Assembly: GCA_037952775.1 (NCBI GenBank)
Contig: JBANAY010000003.1
Location: forward strand, 11,346,001 to 11,410,000
DNA: 64,000 nucleotides
Source: Clonostachys chloroleuca
Taxonomy: Eukaryota; Ascomycota; Sordariomycetes; Hypocreales; Bionectriaceae
Direction: 5' to 3'
In this document: piece after piece, positions 49,005 to 58,849 of the stretch
How positions within the stretch are numbered: position 1 is the first letter of the stretch
Layout of the letters: each line of letters opens with the position of its first letter
Position numbers and translations under genes: made by a program
Notes under the pieces: model-generated
Databases searched by the model: none
Told to the model about the DNA's origin: nothing
What the model saw: only the letters and a program-made list of their open reading frames with translations

Positions 49005-49311
49005 TGTCGTGCTTGGTGAGAGAAGTGGTGTTTGGTGTACCTGAACACCAGATGCCAGGCAGCCTTGGCCATTGCCAAAATGATTTGAGCGGGGAGGTGT
49101 AAGATCAGAGTGAGGCTGAGAGCGGCTGAAGTTGGCTGTAATGCTTTGGACACAGACGGGCCTGGATTGGACAACGTGGGGTAAGCTGGCCTTTTCTTCT
49201 CTCTCACACACATTCTCGTTAGATGCTCACCAAGGCGAACATAGAAACGCACCGATCATCGCTAGTGAACCGACCAGGCTGCATACACCTCATGAACGAA
49301 CGGATTCCGAG

Positions 49312-50879
49312 ATGGTTCAACGCAGGTTTGAGATAGACGTTCCTCAATGGCGCGAAGTTCTCCTGCTGCGAGCCACTTTCACTCTTTTTTTCCTAACAGC
49401 TTGCGGTCGATGGGCTCTCGCTGCCGCGGGAATTGACATCAGAAGAGGAATTTATTTGTATAGATTTCCAAATAAGACATACGCAACCCGTGGATTCTTT
49501 GCGTATCCTCAACCTTCTACTGGTCCAAATTTTGGCATCGCTCAGGTTGATGGCCAAGCCGGCACGGTTCAATCTCTTCTCGCGACGTCCTTAGTCCTTG
49601 GCTTCCTTGACTTGGATTCCATTCTACTTCCTGGCGCGGCACAAGGACAACCCCGTCTGGACTGATGGATGGAAGTCAAGGTCCATTATCCTTGCCTTTG
49701 CCACTGTGCCCGTTGTGCAGTTATCTGTAACCCTTGTTTGCTGGCTGTCATCGGTTGCCTTAGTGCATAGCTGGTTGCAAGCTTCAGCCATCATTGAGTT
49801 CAGGGACTTTGTCAGAACGACTTATCCAGGTCGCAATGACTTGGACCCAAAGTGACGTGAACTCGATCCTTTTTTGGCTGTGGTGGCTGCACTCGCCATT
49901 GTTCCAATAATCGATGCTACCATGCGTTGGGCTAAGCTTCTTACCTTATGGGTTATACCTACAACCTGGGGATTCCGACAACGTCGAAAGGCAAGCCATC
50001 TCGACACTCCATACGAGCTTGAGAACATTCAGGCAGAAACAGGCGGGCCGGTTGCAATGTTGTTTCTTAAGCAGCAAAATCGAAGGATGAGTGTTGAGCA
50101 TCAAAACACAGAAGCGATCGCTCGACCTTCAGACAGCGTTAGGCCGGCTCGAGTAGCTTTTGAGCCTCAGGTCGGCATGGCCGCCGGGCCAGGGACAGGG
50201 ACAGGTAGTCCGACGCGAGCTTCTGTGTATATCTGCAGAAGCGCTCGGGTTCCAAGAGAATATCATCGACTTTTTCTCAATTGGTTTATCGGGCCCTCAG
50301 CTTGGAACTGGACTCTCTTCTGTTTCGGGGCTCATTTGCTATGCAACCTCATCCACTTTGGCCTAATGCAAAGGCCCAGTCACACCTGCAAACCGTAAGT
50401 TGCCAAAAAAAAAAACCATGATCAGAGATTGATTGATATGGATTGCTTCAGCTTACTCTTCAAGGGGCTGTGGGTTTGGCTTGGTCTACCCAACCTGGTG
50501 GATCGCCACTGTGCTGGCTATCTCTGCTCTTATCCGACACCGCATGTTTTTCCATGACAAAGTCATGGGGACCATTGGAATTGTCCGCTTTATGGCAGTC
50601 TTCTTCTGGATTGGCTTGGGGCTAACCATTGTTGGTGTGATGTTGATGATAACTTCGGATAGTCTTATAAGTTGTCTACGTGGGTTACGAAGTCTTGAGA
50701 CCGTGGAATGGGGGTGCATAGCAATCAGTGGCCTTCGTTGTATTACTATTATTATTTGTTTTTGCGCTATTATTCTGTATTGTTCTTGTTATTCCTCGGA
50801 TGAAAGGGAGACAGTTTTTATGGATATGGATATGGCTTATCAAAATTGGAATATTATCAGCTTCTCAAGAACTCAATAA
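49312..50879 (+). pseudogene. Decayed multi-pass membrane protein gene
   Basis: Overlapping open frames give one broken membrane protein of about 480 codons. It starts MVQRRFEIDVPQWREVLL, then has about seven to nine hydrophobic segments, including QSLLATSLVLGFL, FYFLARHKDNPVW, VVAALAIVPIIDATM and YPTWWIATVLAISALI. Breaks are a one-base shift near 49597, TGA at 49853-49855 (where TGG would fit, between DLDPK and RELDPF), a shift near 50215-50235, and TAA at 50364-50366. An intron, 50395-50451, with good GTAAGT and TTCAG ends, still splices in frame between the last two parts. The family is not recognised. Its start faces that of the HET pseudogene, 307 bases away. The final coding part past about 50720 is uncertain. 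Confidence 0.72.
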
Positions 50880-53499
50880 TATAGATAATAGTAAGCTTTT
50901 TAAACATAACATAGCTCAAAAAACAGGCTCAGAGACTTGGTAATTGCTCACGCACTTGTGACTCTGCGGTGCTGGAAATGTAAGGAAGAGGTAAAGGCTT
51001 ATATACGTAATGGTGGTCATGTTCGACTACATACTACCATACCCAGTAGAAAATTTGGGACCCCTCTGACACTAGGATCGCACTATCACGAGTTACTTTT
51101 AGCTAAGACCTTCATTCAAACTTGGTGACCTATCACTCTTCCTGATGCAGCATACTACGCACTTCGATGACTGTGTTCAGGCGAATTACCGCCTCATCGA
51201 ACTTCTGCAGAGCGCTGGAGTAGAGCCACAACGGACAAAAGGGCAATATCTATGACGCTGTTTTGCTGGTTTAAGGGGTCTAGTTCAATTCCTCTTCAAT
51301 CTATCCAAAAGTAGTATCGAGTAAGCGAAGATACATCTAGGGCCTTTTACGCAGCACTCCTGCAGCCCCGCCACCTTATGAATGAAGAAATGTATGCAAA
51401 TCTCGGGGTAAATATATCTTGAGCAGTTCCATGGGAGTTAGTGCATAAAGGAGAAAAAAAACCTTAATGGTCGTCACTTTATCGATTGATCATGAGGTCA
51501 GCCTGGGTTGGGGTTGGTTTCAGGTTGACTTAACCCCAGTATCTGGAAGCAACTCAAGTGTTCCAGAAAGCGACAATCCCCCTCTGTTCTTTTTTTAGAG
51601 TTGCAGCAAAGTGTCAATTCGATGGACCGATGAGGAAAGTAAATAAGTTGTGTTGGTATTTCGACCAAGTTCAAAGCCTTTACGCGACAGCACGCATTCA
51701 AGGAGCAATAGGTCCAGATAAGAGAGTTACGGAGTGGCCTACAGAGTTCATCCCGCTTTTTAGGCCAGTTGCTCAGCCACTACGACGGCAATTTGCTGTC
51801 GGCCTATTGTAAAACGTGCTATATCCCCGGCGCTAGCTTGTCTACCGCCCATCTTGAGCCTTTTTGGTTAGAGGAACATGCAGTATGTGAAGCTGTGCTA
51901 CCCTCTGTTACCCCTCTTCCCTCCGTTCCGAGTAGGTGAGCATGTGCTCCGTAGGGGTGTACGGGGTCAATCGATATCTTCCTCCTGGGATCGCAACAGC
52001 CCTGCACTCAATTGACAGTAGGCCTGCGTTTCTATGCGAAAGGGGTGGTTGCTATGAGATAACGCTCTCCGGCCGCTGATGCTGGTTTATCGCCGTGCAA
52101 TCGAAACTTGGGTGGCCATCATCGCTAAGCCCTGGCCTAGCGGAAAGTCTGTTCAATGGAGTGATGACAGTGGCCATCTGGTAGACTCCTGGTTGTTCGG
52201 TGCGCTGATCCTCCACATGATCATGTGCTTCGCATACTCCAGGCATCTGCCCATCTATGTTAGGTAGCACCTCTGTACATCCATGGTAGAATTGTGACGC
52301 CTACTGGCCCCGTTGACGTTGTCGCTGACGATCGGCCTGTCCTAGGCTCCGACTAAGTACCCCAGCCTTGCTTGGCCAGGCAACAAACTTCGTGCTACGA
52401 TGGGCGTTGCCTGACCATAACCGTGCTTGAGGCAGACGGTACCTTTGGGTCGGGTCCAGAATGTAGGCAGGCGTCGGCCGGACTCAATTGCTTACGGCAC
52501 CATGCTGGAACACTCTCGAGAAATGAGAGGCGGTTTTACATTTGTCGAGTTTGCGACTCAGACGAGGTCTCGGACATTCCTGCCGGGATGATGCATGCCG
52601 CATGTCTAAGGGGTTTCAACAACATCCCACCTTTCACATAAACATCCATACCGACGTGGCCCGGATAGCCGTATGGGCACGTCCCTGACACGGTCTGAGG
52701 CGATGGTTCTGTGACGCTCCCTGACGCTCGCTCCCACCAGCTTGGTCATCGCCCAGGATCCAGGAGCCCGCCGGTGCACACCCCGGGCCCTGCTAGTGAC
52801 CAAATGACATGCAAAAGGATCACCAGGCCTCTCCTGGGGAAGTTTGGGAGTCTCCCCGCCCCGTTGCCGCGCTGCCCCCGGTCCATCAAGGCCACTTCTG
52901 GCTTGTTCCAGTTGACTTTGGTGGCTGCTGTTAGCGGTGACTCAAACGGCCTCTAACCGAAAGAAACAGCATTAATATTTATGGACCGGGTGTCGACGGC
53001 GCTCTGGTGGTTTGGTGGCTTTTGCTCAGCTGACCCTGTCAATGCCCTGGGACCCGTATTCACTAAGGTGATTGAAGATGGCGTTTGGGAGTGTCTCATT
53101 CCAAGTTGTTCATGGCCCCTAGCAATAAGTAAATAAACTAATTTTTGCTCCCTGGTTCGCTTTAAGTTCCCCTTCGCTTCCTCATCATTGCTCCTGTCCC
53201 CTTCTCTCCATCTTCCTCTCTCATTACTGAACAGCATAAAAGGGACATCCCCCCAAAAGGAAATCCTACCTCGACCCTCCCTTAATAATCCACTGCCAAC
53301 CCTGAACCATCCAACCACACCCTCTGGCTCTAACCGTGTGTTGTATTTACCTTCGGCATCTCCAGCAAAGCAACCATCCTTTTTAATCACACAACATACT
53401 TCCAGACAAGCTCCTTGGACTTATCGCCGTTCTTTCTAGTTCTCCGGCAGAGCTAGAGAAGCAATAAGATCATCCAACGCACCCCACCTAAACAGCCAC
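50880..53499. other. 2.6-kb gene-free stretch
   Basis: The first 600 bases are AT-rich and follow the membrane pseudogene. Several frames of 60-145 codons occur on both strands, none with a recognisable domain. The last 350 bases are pyrimidine-rich on the plus strand, like a promoter and leader for the next open frame. Confidence 0.45.
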
Positions 53500-53925
53500 A
53501 TGAAATCCCCCATTGCAGACGATACCAAGATGCTTGAGAACATGCGGGGACGTACCAGAGATCGCCGGCGAGTGCCATCTGGCTCCAAGGCAGAGCGAGC
53601 AGATGAATCAAGCACGCTGAGGGGCCGATCTCGCCATCGCGCCTCCTCGCCTCTGGGCTCCTACTCGCGAAACCCGTCGCCTTCATTGAAATCCCCCAAC
53701 CGCCATCTGTTCCTCCTCAACCGAGTGCGCGATAGCCGACGGGAGCACTGCCCATCCAGAGTCCCATCTCGGTCTGATAGGACGGCATCTCTTCGGCGGG
53801 GACAGAGAACACGAAGCTGCAGCCGAGGCCCACAAGCCCGACGAGCTGTGGACCATCCATCCAGCCTGAGGAACGAGTTCCTGGCTGAGGATGCTCAGAA
53901 ACTCGAATCCGCAGAACAGACTTGA
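53500..53925 (+). CDS. Doubtful small gene encoding an Arg/Ser-rich protein
   Basis: An open frame of 141 residues begins at an ATG preceded by a pyrimidine-rich leader and a TATA-like CATAAAAG about 265 bases upstream. The predicted protein is basic and rich in Arg and Ser (RGRTRDRRRVPSGSK, RGRSRHRASSPLGSYSRN) and ends LAEDAQKLESAEQT. It has no named domain and looks disordered. Such composition is seen in real fungal proteins but could also arise by chance. It is upstream of the PPR gene on the same strand, so part of it may instead be leader sequence. Confidence 0.38.
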   Translation: MKSPIADDTKMLENMRGRTRDRRRVPSGSKAERADESSTLRGRSRHRASSPLGSYSRNPSPSLKSPNRHLFLLNRVRDSRREHCPSRVPSRSDRTASLRRGQRTRSCSRGPQARRAVDHPSSLRNEFLAEDAQKLESAEQT

Positions 53926-54708
53926 GGAGGAGGGTATGTCCCGCTCCTATTGACGCTTGAGCGCATCATCAAATAATGGCACCATCACGAGAAACGACAT
54001 GAGGTCCCTCTGAGAGGGCTACACAAACGAACCTTGCTTGTACAATAGCTTTAAACGGATACTGTGGATTTTTGGTGGCTCATGAATTTGGCTAGGAAAA
54101 TTGGTTTTTTTTATTTGCGTTGCGCCGCCTGACGAGATTGGAATCGCTGCTTGGTCTTTTTTTCTTTGCTTATCTTTCTTTCCTCCTTGACATCATCAAT
54201 GTTAGCTGGGCTGTTCTGGGCGTTGGATTTTACTTCATGATATGTCATTATCTCTCTGCACTAATACTGGGAAAAATGGCAGCTGTCTAGCTCGTCCTGG
54301 GCAGCCGCACTGATTGAATAAATTGAATAAATATCATATCTCATAACTCAATTCTTTGAGTGATTGGATATCGTGTGGCGACGGTCGGTAGAGAGTGTCA
54401 ACTTACACCACCCGAATGAATCACCATGCATGCCGAGCTCTATGGCGATGTTTTTAGTGGAACCTTCAGCGCTCCAGTTGCCCGTTTTCAGGTCCACATG
54501 TCAGGCCAGACGCAACTTCCCATTGGCCTACCCAATCCATTGCTCCCCAGTACAACGCCTGATAATCGTACTCCATGTCCAAAATCTTTTTCGATATCAT
54601 GTTCGCCCTCACCCGATCACAGGATCAAGACCGCGCGACCGCAATTGCCCGCCCCCCGACGCCGACCTGGTCATAAGGTCGCCAACAGCCACCTCTCTGG
54701 TTCCAGCT
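53926..54708. other. Promoter region of the PPR gene
   Basis: This stretch is T-rich near 54100-54200 and AT-rich near 54310-54350. The PPR gene's frame happens to stay open from 54364, but the upstream part has no conserved features, so I treat it as leader. Confidence 0.55.
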
Positions 54709-57700
54709 ATGCTGGAAAGGGCAGCAGCTACCTTTGAGACGGGCAAGCTTCAACGGGTCCTCCCCCGGGCTACACACCACTCGAGGAACAATGCTGCCGG
54801 TTTCCCTCAGCAACATGGACGCCTGTTGACCGGGCTCCCACGCAGCCATTCAAGGCCGTCCAGCCACCAGGCTGCTCCCCCTGATAGGGAGCCTCATCCT
54901 CGACATGCCTGTCCCCATGGCGACTCGGCCGACCTCCTCGACTTCCTCTACCCCAAGCCCACCCACGCCCTCCTGCGACAAAACCGCCATGACTTGGCAA
55001 GACCTCGCAAGGCACTCAATGTTCTGAGTAGGATTGACAACATGTGTGTCAAGTCTCCCGGCGGGAAGCGATTCAATTCGAATGGTGCGGCAAAACCTCT
55101 ACACAACACGGAGGATAACCTGGGTGGTGCAGAATCCCAGCAACCTGAAGCTCAATTGCTATCTGTTATCAAAAATGGCAAGGCTGAAAGCCAATGGGAT
55201 CTTAAGAAGGAGCTTAGAACGAAGGATCTGTTCGCCATCCAGGACGAGAAGGAGCTCAATACCACTGTAGACGCCGTTGCACTCACCGCCGAGGAGGACG
55301 TCAATCGCCTCCCGAGCCCGTCTTTTCATTCGATAAGCAAGTCTCTCAACGACCTGTTGGCGGATCCAGAGGGAAATAGTTACCACGATGTTTGGGACTT
55401 TTACTGTCGGTTGAACATGGTCGAGCAGATCCTCCTTCGACCCCGAGTTGTTACATATCTATCAAGATCGCGCAGTGTTGTCGAAGCTGGACGTTCGAAC
55501 TCCCTCATTCGACAGGTCGAACTCGAGCAATGGGATGACGAATTTCTATCCTCAGCAGTGCTTGTTTATTTGAGGTCTGACCAGCAACAGGCGGCTCTTG
55601 ATATCTTCAAGGCTGGAGTGGATGCCAAAGGTCTGGTTGGAGGTATCGAATATCTCATCGTAGACTCGGTTAATAAACAGCAGTGGGCCGTTCTGTTAGA
55701 TGCTTGGATAACTTACTGCGAGCATTGTGCAAGCATGCCTGGCAATGCCCGGAAAAAGCCAGATGAGCACCTCTTGTCCCCGTTGTCATCCTTGTCAAAC
55801 CTAGGAGCTCTCTACTACTCGTTCGAGAGATACCTGGCGAAAGATAGGAGAAAGGTTGAGCGGCAACTTGACCGTTCTGCTGTCTCCAAGTCTGGTTTGC
55901 GTATCCTTCGGCGACGATTTGCAGAGGAGGCTTTGGCTCAGTTGTGCCCACCGTCCCAAGCGTCCACCATCCTGGCTTTCTGGAGAGATGGCATATTGTA
56001 TGACCACTATCTTACGAATATGCTTGATCAATGGTACATGAAGAAGATTTCTAAAGCTACCGCTCGCACGCTTTTGGGCATTTACCAAGCGTTTAGGAAG
56101 CTCCCAGGGGCAAAAGTCCCATGCTGTCTTGCGAGGGGTCTTTAAACTACAGTTTCACGACCTCAATCCCGCACCCCTTGAACAGCTTCGCGGTGATTGG
56201 ATCCGGTTTTGGGGAGAATTGAGCCAGTGGGCTTATGAGAAATATCTAAAGCTGTACGCCTTTCGCGGAGACGTGGATCGTGTACGTCAGCTATGGGATA
56301 GTTACGTACAGCACTATCCCTCTAGCGTAGAAACTCCACGGGGTTTCCGAAGCACGATGAATGTCTACGCACAGAATGGAGACATTGCGGGGGCCGAGAA
56401 GGAACTCGATAGGATCATCAACCGTTACAATGTTGAGCCTGACCTGGATATTCATAACACGCTCCTTAAATGTTACATGAGGGCCAACGACTACCAGAAG
56501 GTTCTGGCCTACTTCGATGAAATCTCTAGGGAGCAAACCCCGGATTCGTTTACATATGCACACGTCATGGCTATGGCCTCAAAGTTGGGCGATCTAGATA
56601 CGACCATCGAGTTTTTCAACAAGTCCCAAGAGAATCACGTCCCCCTTTCAAGAGAAATTGGGCTGTCTCTGGTGGTAGCATACTGCAAAAACGATGGCCT
56701 CGTCGAAGCCGAAAATATCTGTGTTGAGCTGGCGCAGCGAGGGGCCTGCAGCACGGCCATCTGGAACCAGCTCTTGCATTATAACGGCATGTACGGACGG
56801 CTGTCAAAGTGTTACCTGTTGTTAAACCAAATGAAACAACATGGATTCGAGTGGGACCAGGATACCATCGGCTGCCTATTGAGAGCCTTGATTAGGGTCA
56901 ATCAAGTTGGACCCGCATTTGTGGTTGTGCGAGATGCCGTCAGGGACGGGCTGCGTATTTTGCAGCCGGATCACTTTTCCATGGTCATGTCTGGAGCTGC
57001 TCGGAGTGGTGACCGTGGCGTAGCGGAGAGCTTGATGAGATTGATGGAGGAAAACTCCATTCCCGTGCCTTTCAACGCTAAAGTGGCACACTCCTACGTC
57101 TCTCTCAAGGCAGCGCCAAATACCACGCGCACACCCGCCATGATAAAGAGCATGATCGCCTCACTGCGGCCCTCCGACCCGAACGCTAAACTCAATGTTG
57201 GGGATATCAGGCGCCGAAAGCAAGATGCGGCCAACATGGGGCGAGCGGTACTACTCCTGACTGAATTTCGTCAGTTCGTCAGTGTCGGGGAACTATTGAC
57301 GATATTCACTGATATGTTCCCTCAGTACAAGACAGGTGAGCCGATGCCACAGGACATCGTTAGTGCGTTGATGCTTGCCTATCATCGGGATGAGAACTAC
57401 GACCGGGTTCATGAAGTATGGAGAGCAATGTGGCCCAAGATACTCGATCGCTACGTAAAATTGGGCACCAATAAGATCTATCCTACTCATCAATACGATG
57501 TGACGATGATCATCTCCCGCTTGGCTCAGACATTTGCCGCCCAGAAAGATGGGGACGGGCTGGCTAAAGTGGTGAAGCAAGTCACGCAGGTTGGGTTCAA
57601 GCTCACTTCGAACACCTGGGATCGAGTAATTCGCTGCCTGGCGCAATTCGGGCAATGGGAACCAGCGATGGACTGGTGCGAAAGGCTTCTCATGCCTCAG

Positions 57701-58249
57701 TGGCGAGGCATGAACCCACCCAAGCCACCTTTGAATCGCCGACGCGAACAAATGCATCCCAGCATCCTCCATCCCAGGAAGCCCATGATCATGGCGTTGC
57801 AAAAGGAGTGGATGGAAGCCCGGAAACTTGGTGCATGGTCTGGAGAGATGTCGCGTAAACTTATGGACATGGAGCAAAAGTACCCTCTCCTGCATCGTGC
57901 TTTCGCTGAAATGAAAATCTCAGATCAGTCTGACCGCTGGATTTTCGGAAGCGAGGCTGAGCTGGACAAGGCTATCTCTGCCTTACTCAGGCCGCTGCCC
58001 CTGGCAGAACTACTCCGGATGGAGAAGGCTCTAGAGAAACAAATCAAGCTTAAGCAGCTGGATGCTGGGCCGGACGACACTCACTTCCTCAGGGTTGATG
58101 AGGAGAGCCGTACCCCTATGGCGCTGCAACGTGCCGAGCTGCAACAACTTCGGTCTGTCTTGCAAACAACCCTCAGTGAGAGACAAGATGCGGAGGCGGA
58201 CGACCTGGATGAGCTAGACGAGTTAGATGAGGCTACGATGCCGCAGTAG
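54709..58249 (+). CDS. CYA5: Cya5-like mitochondrial PPR protein, with a one-base frameshift
   Basis: When one base is corrected this gene encodes about 1179 residues. Relatives (Neurospora CYA-5, yeast Pet309) bind COX1 mRNA in the mitochondrion and are required for its translation. I start at the ATG at 54709 because MLERAAATFETGKLQRVLP resembles other fungal starts; the frame is open further upstream. Many pentatricopeptide repeats lie in the second half, for example GFRSTMNVYAQNGDIAGAEK, PDLDIHNTLLKCYMRANDYQ, DSFTYAHVMAMASKLGDLDT and CSTAIWNQLLHYNGMYGR. Reading breaks at 56107-56110, where a run of four Gs gives the wrong frame; three would join RKLPG to QKSHAVLRGVFKLQF. The C-terminal tail has Asp/Glu/Leu repeats. 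The gap is most easily explained by a homopolymer error. Confidence 0.9.
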
Positions 58250-58849
58250 GATGGCTTATGATTGTTACTCCCGTCCTCAACGACTGTATAAACTGTATGA
58301 TAAGGATAATTGTAAGCTCTTATTGTAATATGCAGACATACATGTATAGTATTCGCATAGAAGCCAACAGTTATAGAATATAATCGCTTCTTCCCAACTC
58401 ATCAAAGGATTATTATACCATGTTGCATGTTCAATTTGCGTTATATTTCTCTCAAAGTATGGTATGTACCTATGTAATTAACCTCAGCTCAATGTACCTC
58501 TCTGCCCCGGGTCGGTCATGTTTCTTTCCTGTTTATGTGGCTGCTATTGCCAGCGGTCAAATACCAAATATCAAAGCCCAACGCCTACCCGATAGAAAGC
58601 AGCGTTCAACTCCAATGTAAACCTATTCTAGATTTGGAAAAGAGCAAATGTGCCGGCTGGGGCGCAGAAACACCCCCCGTTCGATGAATTAGTAGGCGGG
58701 CATGCAGTGAGTTTTAAGAAAGCAATGACACCGAAAATCCCAAACCTTTTTCTAAGTTAAAACGTCCAGAGCGAAACTCACTAATGTACATTGGGTGGGC
58801 ATATAAATCTCCTCTATCGAAGAGAGAAGCGACAGCCAAGGGTCCTTTT
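58250..58849. other. Convergent intergenic stretch
   Basis: This lies between the PPR gene (plus) and the Atos-like gene (minus), which converge. It holds their 3' regions and is AT-rich around 58300-58450. No gene is visible. Confidence 0.6.

Noticed and set aside
50202..50235. A 34-nt intron that would remove one shift in the membrane pseudogene
   Set aside because: It is too short for a normal fungal intron, and two in-frame stop codons would remain.
51130..51250. Short minus-strand peptide with KFDEAVIRLNTVIEVRSML
   Set aside because: It resembles a conserved protein end, but the frame is stopped immediately upstream and no linked exon was found; it is too short to call.
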